Below, in pieces: positions 39,401 to 50,714 of a DNA stretch of 64,000 nucleotides. The notes beneath the pieces were generated by a model. The model was not told where the DNA came from, did no database searches, and worked only from the letters and a program-made list of their open reading frames with translations. The DNA comes from Starkeya sp. ORNL1. Its GTDB lineage: Bacteria; Pseudomonadota; Alphaproteobacteria; Rhizobiales; Xanthobacteraceae. The translations under genes were made by a program, and so were the position numbers. The DNA is taken from NCBI RefSeq assembly GCF_012971745.1, contig NZ_CP048834.1, positions 4,768,501 through 4,832,500 on the forward strand. Direction: 5' to 3'. Each line of letters opens with the position of its first letter. Position 1 is the first letter of the stretch.

Positions 39401-42040
39401 ATGCCTGCCTTTGCCGGCATCTGGAATTCGTTGATGATGACGCTGCTTGATCGGGCCGAATTGGCCCGCATGCCGGTCCGGTCGGGCCGAGCTTCCTCCC
39501 CATCGCCGATGCGCCCGGATGCCACTGCGGCGTTCGGCATGCTGCGGCGTTTGCGCTTCCTCGCCCCTCTCCTCATCCTGCTCGCCGCGCTTATCGTGTC
39601 GGTGGTGGCTGCTGGCCCGCTTGCCGCGCAGACGCCGGTCGCCGCCGATCAGCAGGCGGTGCGCGACAAGCTGGAAGGCCAGCGCGCCATCGTCGACGGC
39701 GTCGAGGGCGGATTGCAGCGTGAGACCCTGCGCTCCACCGATCTCGACGAGCTGCGTGCTCGGCTCGAGCCGGTCCGTACCGATCTCGACGCGGCGATTG
39801 CGCTGCTCGATCCGCGGCTCGCCGACCTCCAGCACAGGATCAAGGAGATCGGCGCGAAGCCGGCTGCCGACGCGCCGCCGGAAGAGGCCTCGGTCACGCA
39901 GGAGCGCGACCAGCTCAACGCGCGCGCCACCGAGCTCGACGGGCTGATCAAGCAGGCCAAGCTCCTGAAAGTGCGCACCGACCAGATTTCCGACCGCATC
40001 ACCAGCAAGCGGCGGGAGCTGTTTACGGACACGCTGTTCGCGCGTGCCTACAGCGTGCTCGATCCTGGCCTCTGGGTGTCGGCCGCCGCCGCCATTCCGG
40101 TGGAGCTGCGGGGTATCTCGTATCTGCTCGGCGACTGGCAGGCCTATGCTTCTTCGCGCATGGCGTGGCCGGGGCAACTGGCCGTCATCATCGGCATGGT
40201 CGCCATTATCGCGCTTGTATTGGCACTTGCGAACGTGCTGCTGCGCCCGTTGCGGCACTTCGATCAGGAGCCTCCGGATGAGCCGGTGTCGCGGCTGCGG
40301 GCGGCGTGGTTGTCGACTCTGCTTGCCCTTGTCGGTTCGGCCACCGCACCGCTCGCCGCCTTTGCGGCGATGACACTGGCCAAGGCGTTCGATCTTATCC
40401 CGCCGCGCATCGACGAGATCTGGCAGGGCATGTTGATCGCCATCATCGTCCTTGCTGTCGGTCGGGCGCTGCCGCTTGCCGCGCTGGCACCGGGAGCGCC
40501 CCGCCGTCGCGTCGTCGGGGTCGGTGGTTTCTCGACCGGTGGCGACAGCACGCAGGTGCTCTCCGACGAGACGGCGCGCGTGCTTTATCGCCACATCGTC
40601 ACCAGCGTGTGGGTCCTGGCGATCGCCGCCTTTCTCCAGGCACTGCATCGGGCGTTGGTGGTCCCGGTCCAACTCACTGTGGCGACCAGCGCGCTGCTGT
40701 CGCTGCTGCTGGTGCTCATCGCCGTGCGCGCCATTCGCGTGCTCGGCGCGGGCGCCGACGATGAGGAGAAGGAGGGCGTGCCCGGATCCGCCGTCGGTGC
40801 GATGGACGGGGCTTCGAGCGATGCTGCGGCATCCGGCTCGGTGCCGTGGCTGCGCTTGCCGATCTGGCTGATGGTGGTTGGCACGCTGGCGGCGCTGGTC
40901 GCCGGCTATGTGAGCTTTGCCAGCTTCCTGTCGACCCGCACCTTGACCGCGGTGGTCATGGCAGGCGCGCTCTATGTGCTGATCGCACTGAACAACGCGT
41001 TCTTCATCGACCATGTCGCCAGCGGTCCGCGGGCGCGGCACATCGCGAAGACACTGGGCGTCGGCAAGAACACGCTTGAACTGCTCGCGGTGCTGGTGGC
41101 CGGCCTGCTCAAGGTGCTGGCCGTTCTGCTCATGCTGTTCCTGGTGATCGGAACCTGGGGCGCTTCGACGGCGGACCTGCGCGATCTCGTCAGCCGCATC
41201 ACCTTCGGCTTCACCATCGGCAACTCGACGGTCACGCTTGCCGACATCATCAGTGCGATCGTCTTCCTCATCATCGGGATCGTCGTCGCCCGTACCATCC
41301 AGCGCTGGGTGGGAGCCTCGATCCTGCCGCGCACACGTCTCGATCCCAGCCTGCAGAATTCGATCTCGACCATCATCGGCTATGTCTGCTCCATCGCTGT
41401 CATTGCTGCTGCCATGGGCCAACTCGGGCTCAATCTCGAGAATGTCGCCCTCGTCGCCGGTGCGCTCTCGGTCGGTATCGGTTTCGGCCTGCAATCCATC
41501 GTCTCGAACTTCGTCTCGGGGCTGATCCTGCTGGCCGAGCGGCCGATCCGGGTCGGCGACATGATCCTCGTCAAGGGCGAGGAGGGCTATGTGCGGCGCA
41601 TCAGCGTGCGCGCCACCGAGATCGAGACGTTCGATCGCGCCATGGTGCTGATCCCGAATTCCGACCTCATCACCGGCATGGTGAAGAACTTCACCCACGC
41701 CAACACCACGGGCCGGGTGATCGTGAGCGTCAATGTGCACTACGACGCCGATCCCGAGCAGGTGCGCGACCTGCTGGTCGATTGTGCCTGCGACCATCCG
41801 CAGGTGCTGCGCAGCCCGCCGCCGCGGGTGTTCCTGATGAAGTTCGGCGACGCCGCGCTGCAGTTCGAATTGCGCTGCGTGGTGGCCAATGTCGATTACG
41901 CGCTCACCGTGAAGAGCGATCTGCATTACGCGGTGTTCGACCGATTGAAGGCCGCCAATATCGGCATCCCCTTCACGCCCTGGGCGATCTATCGCGGCAA
42001 GCACATCGATGCGGCACCGCCGGCGGGAGAACCGGCCTGA
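39401..42040 (+). CDS. MscS family mechanosensitive channel with DUF3772 domain
   Basis: Up to 879 residues. A signal-like hydrophobic segment (about residues 47-75) leads into a periplasmic coiled-coil DUF3772 region (about 80-220), then about ten membrane segments, and a C-terminal MscS core. The pore helix VALVAGALSVGIGFGLQSIVSNFVSG splits around residues 685-710, followed by LAERPIRVGDMI. Such channels release solutes on hypo-osmotic shock. GGAG before ATG 39401 supports the long form; ATGs at 39509 and 39539 would give a neater signal peptide. Confidence 0.87.
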   Translation: MPAFAGIWNSLMMTLLDRAELARMPVRSGRASSPSPMRPDATAAFGMLRRLRFLAPLLILLAALIVSVVAAGPLAAQTPVAADQQAVRDKLEGQRAIVDGVEGGLQRETLRSTDLDELRARLEPVRTDLDAAIALLDPRLADLQHRIKEIGAKPAADAPPEEASVTQERDQLNARATELDGLIKQAKLLKVRTDQISDRITSKRRELFTDTLFARAYSVLDPGLWVSAAAAIPVELRGISYLLGDWQAYASSRMAWPGQLAVIIGMVAIIALVLALANVLLRPLRHFDQEPPDEPVSRLRAAWLSTLLALVGSATAPLAAFAAMTLAKAFDLIPPRIDEIWQGMLIAIIVLAVGRALPLAALAPGAPRRRVVGVGGFSTGGDSTQVLSDETARVLYRHIVTSVWVLAIAAFLQALHRALVVPVQLTVATSALLSLLLVLIAVRAIRVLGAGADDEEKEGVPGSAVGAMDGASSDAAASGSVPWLRLPIWLMVVGTLAALVAGYVSFASFLSTRTLTAVVMAGALYVLIALNNAFFIDHVASGPRARHIAKTLGVGKNTLELLAVLVAGLLKVLAVLLMLFLVIGTWGASTADLRDLVSRITFGFTIGNSTVTLADIISAIVFLIIGIVVARTIQRWVGASILPRTRLDPSLQNSISTIIGYVCSIAVIAAAMGQLGLNLENVALVAGALSVGIGFGLQSIVSNFVSGLILLAERPIRVGDMILVKGEEGYVRRISVRATEIETFDRAMVLIPNSDLITGMVKNFTHANTTGRVIVSVNVHYDADPEQVRDLLVDCACDHPQVLRSPPPRVFLMKFGDAALQFELRCVVANVDYALTVKSDLHYAVFDRLKAANIGIPFTPWAIYRGKHIDAAPPAGEPA

Positions 42041-42120
42041 ACGCGTTTCACGCGCCCGTGTTGTCCCGCTCACCGTCGATCTATAGGCTGCACCTCCGCT
42101 TCCCTCCAGACGAGCCCTTC

Positions 42121-42738
42121 ATGCGCGCGCCCGATACACGATGCTACGCCGCCGTCCTGTTCGCTGCCCTGCTGCTGGCCGGCTGCGGCACCACCGATAC
42201 GGTCGAGGCGGGCAAGAACCCGTCCTTCTACGACAATCTCTCCAAGGGCGGCTCGGTCGATCCCGCAGCCGCGGCGGCGATGCTGTCGGATTATCGCAAG
42301 GGCAAGGGGCTCTCGACGGTGTCGGTCGATCCGGTGCTGACGCAAGTGGCGCAGCGCCAGGCCAAGGCGATGGCGGCGGCGGATTCGCTCTCGCACACCG
42401 TTGGCGGGCGCACGCTCACGGCGCGCCTGAAGGCCGCCGGATTCGACGGGCTGCGCGCGGTGGAGAATGTCGGCGCCGGCTATCACACGCTGGCCGAGGC
42501 GTTCTCCGGCTGGCGGGATTCGCCCTCGCACAACAAGAACATGCTGGCGCCCGGCATGACCCAGATGGGCATCGCCGCGGCGCCGTCGCCGAACAGCAAG
42601 TACAAGGTCTATTGGGCGCTGGTGCTCGGCGTGCCGGATCCGAAGGTCAGCGCCGATGCGCCGGCCCCGGCCGGCGGTCCCGCGCTGGCGCCGGGCCAGA
42701 CCAGCGTCACCATCAACGGCATGCCGGTGGGCCAATAG
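42121..42738 (+). CDS. CAP domain (SCP/PR1-like) lipoprotein
   Basis: 205 residues. The signal peptide ends at lipobox LLAGC (Cys at about residue 22). The CAP fold shows DYRKGKGLSTVSVDPVL, the helix AQRQAKAMAA, the SHTVGG strand, AVENVGAGYHTLAEAFSGW and SPSHNKNMLAPGMTQMGIA, which carry the usual His and Glu residues. Extracytoplasmic; bacterial CAP proteins have no agreed activity. It starts 80 bases after the MscS gene. Confidence 0.88.
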   Translation: MRAPDTRCYAAVLFAALLLAGCGTTDTVEAGKNPSFYDNLSKGGSVDPAAAAAMLSDYRKGKGLSTVSVDPVLTQVAQRQAKAMAAADSLSHTVGGRTLTARLKAAGFDGLRAVENVGAGYHTLAEAFSGWRDSPSHNKNMLAPGMTQMGIAAAPSPNSKYKVYWALVLGVPDPKVSADAPAPAGGPALAPGQTSVTINGMPVGQ

Positions 42739-42759
42739 CCACGCTGCTCTTTTTCTCGT

Positions 42760-42862
42760 GTCATGCCGGAACGGCCACGAGGCCGCATCCGGGATCGCGA
42801 AAACGCTCTTCTATCGGGACGTCATCCCGGCTCTCCGCCCTGCGGGCTGCGGCCGGGATGAC
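42760..42862. repeat. Palindromic intergenic repeat, family A (forward form)
   Basis: gtcatgccgg at the left end (one mismatch to the family) and ccgggatgac at the right, with inner gatcgcgaaaac and gggctgcggcc as in the unit at 3031. It lies between convergent genes. Confidence 0.82.
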
Positions 42863-42866
42863 GCCT

Positions 42867-44012
42867 TTAGGCCTTCAGGCCGCGCTTGGTCCTGACATAG
42901 GCGACGGCCTGCTTGGCGCTGGCGCGAGCGCCGCGCCGCAGCGCCTCCAATCGTGCCGAGAGCGCGAAGCGCCTTGAGCTTCCGCGTTCCACTTCGACCA
43001 GCCAGTCGGCCATTGGCAGGCGATCCTGCCAGAGCGCCTGGAATCCCACGTCCGCCGTCACCATGAGACTGTCGCCGAGCGCGATGCGCGGGTCGCGATC
43101 GAGCGCCTCGGTGACGGCCACATCCAGCAACACGCCGGGCGAATAACGCGCCAGCGTCTCGTCATAGGCGGTCTTGAAGAACCAGGCGCGATCCTGCGCG
43201 ATGAACAGCAGCGCTGCGGCGATAGGCGCCGCGCCGCGCATGATCTCGACGATGCGGGCCTCGCCACGCTCCGCAAGTGCCATGGTGTTCTCACGGAAGA
43301 AGGCGGCGCGCGCCGCTTCCTGTCCAGCCGCGGTGCCGCGTCTTCCCTTCCAGCCGGAAGCCTCCAGCGCGAAGAAGCGCTCCAGCCCGGCCAAGATCAT
43401 AGCCGGCTCCGCGGCCACCGTGACCCGCGTCTCACCGGCGTGTTCATGCAGCTTGCGGCGTTGCTGTTCGAGCCGGCGGCGGCGGTGCTTCGACATGCGC
43501 GCGGCGAGATAGTCGGTCCCGTTCTTGCGCATCGCCGGCCGCTCGAAGGGCGCGAAGCGTAACGCGGTGCGCCCGCTCGCCGCCAGCGCCTCCTCCCACG
43601 CCTCGGCGAGCGGGCCGGCGGCAGGCATGTGCTGCAGCAAAAGGCTGGTTGGGCTCAAGCGATGCTTGAGCAATGCATCCAGCAACGCCGTGACAATGCT
43701 TGTGGCATTGCTCCGCGCGATCAGCGGCGTGCCGTGCGGGGCGTAGGGCAGTTGGTGGATGGCGCACGCCAGTGGCACGCCCCAGCGGGCGCGGGAGAAG
43801 CGCAGCGGCAATATGCCGGCGAGGCCACCATCGCACTCGGCAACGAGGAAGCTCGTGCGCTCGCCATCAAGATGGCGCAGCGCCGGGATGAAGCATTCCG
43901 GGCCGGCGAAGACATTCGGCTCCACGGCATTCTCAGCGAGCGCACGCCACTCCCCGGCGCGATCCGCCAGTTGCTCTCCCGTCAGCCATGTCGTCGTGAC
44001 GGGCTCCGCCAT
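42867..44012 (-). CDS. FemAB/CelD-like GNAT superfamily acyltransferase
   Basis: 381 residues from the ATG at 44012. The C-terminal half fits the BioF2-like acetyltransferase fold (FFALEASGWKGRRGTA, AFFRENTMALAERGEARI, AAALLFIAQDRAWFFKTAYDE, YSPGVLLDVAVTEAL), seen in CelD proteins of polysaccharide export loci. A basic segment SKHRRRRLEQQRRKL precedes it. It starts 8 bases after the flippase gene ends, so the pair likely works together in envelope or exopolysaccharide assembly; that is inference. An upstream in-frame start would run into the flippase gene. Confidence 0.75.
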   Translation of the reverse strand: MAEPVTTTWLTGEQLADRAGEWRALAENAVEPNVFAGPECFIPALRHLDGERTSFLVAECDGGLAGILPLRFSRARWGVPLACAIHQLPYAPHGTPLIARSNATSIVTALLDALLKHRLSPTSLLLQHMPAAGPLAEAWEEALAASGRTALRFAPFERPAMRKNGTDYLAARMSKHRRRRLEQQRRKLHEHAGETRVTVAAEPAMILAGLERFFALEASGWKGRRGTAAGQEAARAAFFRENTMALAERGEARIVEIMRGAAPIAAALLFIAQDRAWFFKTAYDETLARYSPGVLLDVAVTEALDRDPRIALGDSLMVTADVGFQALWQDRLPMADWLVEVERGSSRRFALSARLEALRRGARASAKQAVAYVRTKRGLKA

Positions 44013-44019
44013 GACGGTG

Positions 44020-45414
44020 TCAATCCAGCGCCGGTTTGGGCCGGCGCAGCACGAAGACGTGCAGGCCGAGCCGTCGCTTGGTGACGACGAACAGCATGAT
44101 GGATTCGACCACATAGGCGATGGTCGGCGCCCAGGCGGCACCCATCAGCCCGAAATGCGGGATCAGCAGCAAGCAGAGCGCGAAATTGATAATGAAGGCG
44201 ATGGCATAGATCACCGCGCAGGCGGTCTGCTCGCCGACCATGATCAGCAGCCGTTCCACCGGCCCGACAGCAGCCCGCACCAACAGGCCGATGCTCAGCA
44301 CGAACATCAGCGGATAGCCTTCCTCGAAGCCGGCGCCGAACATCGAGAGGATGAAGCGGCCGACGAGCAACAGGCCGATGGCAGCGATGAGCGAGGGCCA
44401 GAAGGTCCAGTGGATGGTGTCGGACAGGAAGCGTTCGAGCTTGTCGCGCTCGCCGGCGACATGGAACGCGGTGAATTTGTGCGTCACCGCAGCCGCCACC
44501 GAGAAATAGATGAAGGCGACCGGCGCCAGCGTCTTGGTGGCGGCATAATAGACCGCGACCTGATCCGGGGTGACGAACAGCTGCAGCGTCAATATGTCGG
44601 CGTAAGTGAGCAGGAAATAGAAGCCCTCGATCATGAAGATCGGCAGCGCGACCAGGAACCAGGTGCGCCGCTCGTAGATCCGGGCGATGGAGGACAAATG
44701 GGCGAGGCGCTGCTTGAGGCGCCGGTTCAGCTCCAGCGTCTGGCCGAGCGTGGTCAGCCAGGTGGCGGCGGTGGCGGCGGCCATCGCGCTCACCGCATTG
44801 GCCTGATAGCCGGCGAGATGCAGGCCGCCCATCACCGCGAGGATCAGGAGCGGGCGGGCGATATAGACCGGAGCGAGCGCCAGCCCGACCCAGTCATAGG
44901 AGCGGGCGATGCCGTCCTGCACTTCGGAGACGCCATAGAGCGGCAGCACGGCGAAGGCGAGCAGGAACGGCACGACATAGAAGGTGTCGACACGGTCCTC
45001 CAGCAGCCACATCACGCCGACGCCGAGCAGCGCGAAGAAGGTGCCGATCCAGAAGGCGAGCCAACGCCCGCCGTTGAGGAAGCCCTTCAGCATGCCGTGC
45101 TGGCTGCGTTCCATATATTCCGGCAGGAAGCGCTGCGCCGCCGAGCCGAGGCCGAGCGGGGCGAGCATGCCGAGCATCACCGCCCAGGTCCACACATAGA
45201 CATAGATGCCGAACTCGAAGGCGCCCATCCAGCGCGCCATCAGGATCTGCGAGACATAGGCGATCACCGCGCTGGCGGCGCGGACCAGGAAGGCGGTGCC
45301 GGCAAGCCGGGTCAGCGCCGAGCGCTCGCCTTCGAGCAGCCGGGCCATGAGCGCGCGCAGCCGGCCGGACAAGCGCCCGGCTAACGGCAGAGAGGCGCTT
45401 TCATCGCTCGCCAA
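44020..45414 (-). CDS. Oligosaccharide flippase / polysaccharide export membrane protein
   Basis: 464 residues with about 12-14 membrane helices, of the MATE-like Wzx/MurJ superfamily. TRLAGTAFLVRAASAVIAYVSQ and ARWMGAFEFGIYVYVWTWA are typical of the N-terminal half. The likely substrate is a lipid-linked glycan. The start is uncertain: TTG at 45414 gives the full length, and an ATG at 45348 would remove 22 residues. It is followed directly by the FemAB-like gene. Confidence 0.82.
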   Translation of the reverse strand: MASDESASLPLAGRLSGRLRALMARLLEGERSALTRLAGTAFLVRAASAVIAYVSQILMARWMGAFEFGIYVYVWTWAVMLGMLAPLGLGSAAQRFLPEYMERSQHGMLKGFLNGGRWLAFWIGTFFALLGVGVMWLLEDRVDTFYVVPFLLAFAVLPLYGVSEVQDGIARSYDWVGLALAPVYIARPLLILAVMGGLHLAGYQANAVSAMAAATAATWLTTLGQTLELNRRLKQRLAHLSSIARIYERRTWFLVALPIFMIEGFYFLLTYADILTLQLFVTPDQVAVYYAATKTLAPVAFIYFSVAAAVTHKFTAFHVAGERDKLERFLSDTIHWTFWPSLIAAIGLLLVGRFILSMFGAGFEEGYPLMFVLSIGLLVRAAVGPVERLLIMVGEQTACAVIYAIAFIINFALCLLLIPHFGLMGAAWAPTIAYVVESIMLFVVTKRRLGLHVFVLRRPKPALD

Positions 45415-45529
45415 GGGGCAGGCTCTCCGGGAGGGCTTACAAAGGCGCGAGGCCGTTGCGGCACTAACACGATCGGCTTTAACGCGGTGTTAGGCGGCTT
45501 GCAAAGGCGGGAGGTATTTCGATCCGCGA

Positions 45530-46654
<1,125 letters not shown>

Positions 46655-46748
46655 TTCACCTGCGGGCCGGCGCTAGGGAATAATGCGGATGGCGCCGAGC
46701 GGTTTTCGGCACCATGCCCAGCATATAGGAAGCGCCGCGCGGCTTTGC

Positions 46749-48161
46749 TCAGTTCGCCGGACGGGGCGCCGGAACCGGGGCCGCGGAGCCGGCCGGCTTG
46801 GGGGCTGGCTTGGCCGCCGGCTTCGCAGCCGGCTTGGCGGCTGGCGGTGTTGCCGGCGTGGCCTCCGCGGTGGCGTCCGGCTTCTTCTTGCTGGCGTCTT
46901 TCTTCGCCGTGTCCGGCTTCGTGGCGTCCTGCTTCGACGCGTCCTGTTTGGCCGCATCCTTCTTGTCGCCGCCCTTCTTGGAAGCAGCCTTGCGGCCCTT
47001 CTTCTCGGGCACCGGAGGATAGGCGGCGTCGATCGCCGCCTGGCTCGGCGTCGGGCCGACCCAGACCGGCACCGGGGCCATGGACGGCGGAAGGTTCACC
47101 AGCAGGCTGGCGCCGGTCATCTTGACGCCGCCGGTCATGCCCGCGGCGGCAAAGCCGTTCGGCGAGGCATCGCCGTCATCGTCGGCCTCGGAGGCCACGG
47201 TCTTGCGCTTGGGCCCGCAGACCTGGGCGCGCATGTCGGTGGGCGTGCCGCCCTCGTTCTTCAACGAATCCACGGTCGGGGACACCGAGCCGAAGATCGA
47301 CCAGGACTGCTGGAAGCCCTTCTCCATCAGCAGCGCCGCGGCCTCGGTGCGCTCGCGGCCCGAAGAGGTGCCGAGCACGACGGCGAGGACGCGCTTGTTG
47401 CCGCGATGGGCGACGCCGACGAGATTGAAGCCCGAGGCGCAGATGAAGCCGGTCTTCATGCCTTCGGCGCCGGGATAGCGGTCGATCAGCTTGTTGTAGG
47501 TCTTGATCACCCGGTTGCCGAGCTGGATCGCCGGCATCTTGAACAGGTCGGCCTGCTCCGGGAACTGCAGCAGGATCGCGCGCGCCAGCACCGCGAGGTC
47601 GCGGGCGGTGGTGTAGTTGTCGGGGTCCGGCAGGCCGTTCGGATTGTCGAAATGCGAGCCGGTCATGCCGAGCTCGGCGGCCTTGGCGTTCATTTCTGCG
47701 ACGAATTGCGGGAGACTGCCGCCAACGCCCTCGGCGATGACCACGGCGATGTCGTTGGCCGACTTCACCAGCATCATCTTCAGCGCATTGTCGACGGTGA
47801 TCTGGGTGCCGGCCTTGAAGCCCATCTTGGACGGCGCCTGCGCCACCGCATTGGCGGAGACGGTAAGCAGGGTCTGCGGCGTGATGCGCCCGTCGCGCAG
47901 CGCGCGGAACGTCACATAGGCCGTCATCAGCTTGGTGACGGAGGCGGGATACCACGGCTTGGTGGCATCGTCGGCGATCAGCACCTTGCCGCTGTCGACA
48001 TCGATCAGCAGCGAGGGAGTTGCCTGCGCCGCCAGCGGGGCAACGGCCAGTGATGCCCCGAAGAGGGCTGCGAGAATACGCACTCGCGAGGGTATGAAGC
48101 TCGACACGCGGCTATGATCCGTGGTTCGGGTTCCGGAGGCGGGCTGTGAAGCGTCTGGCAT
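46749..48161 (-). CDS. D-alanyl-D-alanine carboxypeptidase with Lys/Pro/Ala-rich tail
   Basis: 470 residues. Penicillin-binding motifs: Ser74-x-x-Lys77 in PASVTKL, SAN in VKSANDIAVV (about residue 135), and KTG in GMKTGF (about residue 237). The core covers residues 48-300 and is followed by a linker and an ~85-residue KKDA/KPAA-rich tail with no membrane helix. It trims peptidoglycan pentapeptides in the periplasm. The start may be a GTG at about 48107, which would place the signal peptide at the N-terminus; the ATG at 48161 adds 18 residues. Confidence 0.9.
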   Translation of the reverse strand: MPDASQPASGTRTTDHSRVSSFIPSRVRILAALFGASLAVAPLAAQATPSLLIDVDSGKVLIADDATKPWYPASVTKLMTAYVTFRALRDGRITPQTLLTVSANAVAQAPSKMGFKAGTQITVDNALKMMLVKSANDIAVVIAEGVGGSLPQFVAEMNAKAAELGMTGSHFDNPNGLPDPDNYTTARDLAVLARAILLQFPEQADLFKMPAIQLGNRVIKTYNKLIDRYPGAEGMKTGFICASGFNLVGVAHRGNKRVLAVVLGTSSGRERTEAAALLMEKGFQQSWSIFGSVSPTVDSLKNEGGTPTDMRAQVCGPKRKTVASEADDDGDASPNGFAAAGMTGGVKMTGASLLVNLPPSMAPVPVWVGPTPSQAAIDAAYPPVPEKKGRKAASKKGGDKKDAAKQDASKQDATKPDTAKKDASKKKPDATAEATPATPPAAKPAAKPAAKPAPKPAGSAAPVPAPRPAN

Positions 48162-48267
48162 CCTAGATACCCTGTTCGACGACCGCGGGCAAAACGGAAT
48201 GGCGCTTTCCGGCGGCGGAATTGTGGTCGTGTGTGGTCAAACTTGCCCACATCGCGGCTTCGCCGGC

Positions 48268-50055
48268 TCAAGTTTCCACTGGTGGTAAATCACCCGTTGA
48301 CGAGGCGCTGACCATGAACTGGGCGCGGGCGAGCGCGGCGAAACGCCCGCCAAGCCGGACGAGCGCATCGAACGAGCCGGCCTCGACGATGCGTCCGTTC
48401 TCGAAGACCAGGATGCGATCGGCGTTGCGCACGGTGGCGAGACGGTGGGCGATGACGAAAGTTGTGCGTCCCTTCATCACTTCGTCGAGCGCGGCCTGCA
48501 CCTTGGCCTCGGTGCCGGCATCGAGCGCGCTGGTGGCCTCGTCGAGGATGAGGATCGGCGGGTCTTTCAAGAGCGCGCGGGCGATGGCGATGCGCTGGCG
48601 CTCGCCCCCGGAGAGCGAGCGGCCGCGCTCGCCGACTATTGTTGCGAGCCCTTCGCTCTGCCGCTCCACCATCTCGGTGGCCTGCGCCCGTTCCAGCGCG
48701 CTGGCGATTTCGGCGGGCGTGGCATCGGGGCGGCCGACGCGCAGATTCTCCTCGATGGAGCGGTTGAACAGCATCGCCTCCTGGAACACCACGCCGATAT
48801 TGCGGCGGAGCGAGGCCAGCGTGACGTCGCGCAGATCCTGTCCGTCTATGGTGATGCGGCCGGATTGCGGGTCGAAGACGCGGTGGAGAAGCGCGAGCGC
48901 GGTGGACTTGCCGGCGCCGGTGGTGCCGACCAGGGCAATGGTCTCGCCCGGTGCCACCGCGAAGCTGACATCGGCCAGCGCTGCGCGCTTGCCGTCATAG
49001 GAGAAGGAAACGTCCTCGAAGGCGACAGCGCCCTTCACCTGCTCCAGCGGCCTGGCGCCGGGGCGGTCATGGACGTTGGGAACGACGTCCATCACCTCGA
49101 AGAATTCGGCCAGGCGCGGGGCGTCGAGCACAAGGCGGTTGGCGAAGCCCACCACCTGGTCGAGCCGACCGACAAGGAGCGTGGCGAAGCCGACGAAGGT
49201 CACGATTTCGCCGATCGAGGCGAGGCCGTTTATGTGCAACCAGATGCCGAGCAGGAAAATCGACAGGATGGTCAGCGTGGTCGCCGCCTTGGTGCCGACC
49301 GAGACCACCGCCCACCAGGCCAGGATCGGAATCTGCGCGGCCAGCACCTTGTCGATGGTCTCCTTCAGCCCGCGCACCTCGGCCTCGATGCGGGTGAAGC
49401 TCTGGATCACCGCGACATTTCCCAGCGCGTCGGCGCTGCGCTCGGCAAGATCGGATTGCAGCCCCTCGACGTGGCGCTGCATGTCCTGGGTGCGGTCCAG
49501 CACGAAATAGGTGAGGGCGGTAAAGAACAGCATCAGCACGACCAGCAGCAGGCCGAGCCTCCAGTTCACCACCACCGAGACCGGAAGCAGGACGACCAGC
49601 GCGACCATGCCGGCGCAGTCCTCGCGGAAGAAGGCGAGCCACAGGCTCCACAGCCCGTCGACGCCCTGGAGCATCACCTTCATCAGCCGGCCGGAATGCA
49701 CCCCGCCATGAAAGCCGAGCGGCAATTGCAGCACATGCTCGAAATAGTTGCTCATGATGGAGAGTCGCCGCCGGTGCGCGAGCCGGTCGGCATGCAGCGC
49801 GACCCAGACGCCGGCCACCACCGTGAAAATGCCGAACCCGGCCCAGGCGCCGAGCTGGGGCAGCAATTCGGTGAAGGTCGGGGTGCGGTTCTCGGCCTGG
49901 GCGCGCGCCAGCGTGTCGACGATGCGGCCGAACAATACCGGCTCGGCGAACAGCGCGATGGCGAGCAGCATATTGGCGAAGGCCAGGACGGCGCCGAGCC
50001 GGCGCTCCGGACCGAGGGCGGCGAGGACGCGGGCATAGAGGCGCAGGAAATCCAT
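48268..50055 (-). CDS. ndvA: NdvA-like cyclic beta-glucan ABC exporter (fused permease/ATPase)
   Basis: 595 residues starting [15 protein letters not shown], which matches the start of Rhizobium NdvA/ChvA. Six membrane helices cover about residues 20-310, with [13 protein letters not shown] and FIGFATLL-like stretches as in NdvA. The ATPase has Walker [10 protein letters not shown], signature LSGGERQR and Walker [16 protein letters not shown] longer form from 50208 adds basic residues unlike the family. The glucan synthase NdvB is not next to it. Substrate is inferred from family likeness. Confidence 0.82.
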   Translation of the reverse strand: MDFLRLYARVLAALGPERRLGAVLAFANMLLAIALFAEPVLFGRIVDTLARAQAENRTPTFTELLPQLGAWAGFGIFTVVAGVWVALHADRLAHRRRLSIMSNYFEHVLQLPLGFHGGVHSGRLMKVMLQGVDGLWSLWLAFFREDCAGMVALVVLLPVSVVVNWRLGLLLVVLMLFFTALTYFVLDRTQDMQRHVEGLQSDLAERSADALGNVAVIQSFTRIEAEVRGLKETIDKVLAAQIPILAWWAVVSVGTKAATTLTILSIFLLGIWLHINGLASIGEIVTFVGFATLLVGRLDQVVGFANRLVLDAPRLAEFFEVMDVVPNVHDRPGARPLEQVKGAVAFEDVSFSYDGKRAALADVSFAVAPGETIALVGTTGAGKSTALALLHRVFDPQSGRITIDGQDLRDVTLASLRRNIGVVFQEAMLFNRSIEENLRVGRPDATPAEIASALERAQATEMVERQSEGLATIVGERGRSLSGGERQRIAIARALLKDPPILILDEATSALDAGTEAKVQAALDEVMKGRTTFVIAHRLATVRNADRILVFENGRIVEAGSFDALVRLGGRFAALARAQFMVSASSTGDLPPVET

Positions 50056-50231
50056 GGGGAACCCGAAAATGAGAGCCGCCGAGGTGGCGACGTGGTGTCG
50101 CACGCGCAGTCCAGCACAGCGGCGCCCGGCGGCAAAGGGGTGCCGCATCGGCGTGACGCGGCGCCATTCCGGCGCCGCCCTGTGTCGGCGGCGCCATATG
50201 ACGTTCACATTCCACGACGTAAGCTGGCTTC

Positions 50232-50666
50232 ATGACTGATTCGATCCGGCGCCTTTACGACGGGGTGGTGGCGACGCGGGAGGGGCGCAATCCCTCGCCG
50301 CGCACACAGCGGCTGCTCGGCAAGGGACGCTCCTTCATCGCCAAGAAGGTCGCGGAAGAAGGCGTCGAGGTCGCGCTGGAAGCAGTCGTCGCCGACAGCC
50401 CGGCGGTGATCCGCGAGAGCGCGGACCTGCTCTACAATCTCGTCGTGCTCTGGGTCGATGCCGGCGTGGCGCCGGAAGACATCTGGGCCGAGATGCGGCG
50501 GCGCGAGCAGCTGATGGGCATGGCCGAGAAGCTGCCGAAGCGCGGTGCCAAGCCGATCGACGGCCGGCAGTTCGCCCTGAGCCTGATTGCCAATGTGGCG
50601 GACGATTCACCCGACCGCTCCGCGGTGGGTGCGGCAATCATGGTCAAGCGTCGCAAGCGCGTCTGA
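50232..50666 (+). CDS. HisE-like phosphoribosyl-ATP pyrophosphohydrolase domain protein
   Basis: 144 residues. The MazG/HisE metal site is visible as KKVAEEGVEVALEA (Glu-Glu-x-x-Glu) and RESADLLYNLVVLW (Glu-x-x-Asp). It is about 40 residues longer than usual HisE, with a basic C-terminal tail (VKRRKRV). It is not in a histidine operon here, so it could be a paralogue with another nucleotide substrate. It is divergent from ndvA, about 176 bases apart. Confidence 0.75.
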   Translation: MTDSIRRLYDGVVATREGRNPSPRTQRLLGKGRSFIAKKVAEEGVEVALEAVVADSPAVIRESADLLYNLVVLWVDAGVAPEDIWAEMRRREQLMGMAEKLPKRGAKPIDGRQFALSLIANVADDSPDRSAVGAAIMVKRRKRV

Positions 50667-50714
50667 CATATACCCCATCCTGACGAGACCAAACGCCGTT
50701 TCACGGAGCCCTCG

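Noticed and set aside
38711..42073. 1120-codon minus-strand open frame opposite the H1-like and MscS genes
   Set aside because: Antisense frame of two clear genes, rich in His/Asp/Arg as expected for such shadows.
43759..45384. 541-codon plus-strand open frame opposite the flippase
   Set aside because: Antisense to a membrane protein; highly charged mirror of hydrophobic codons, not a real product.
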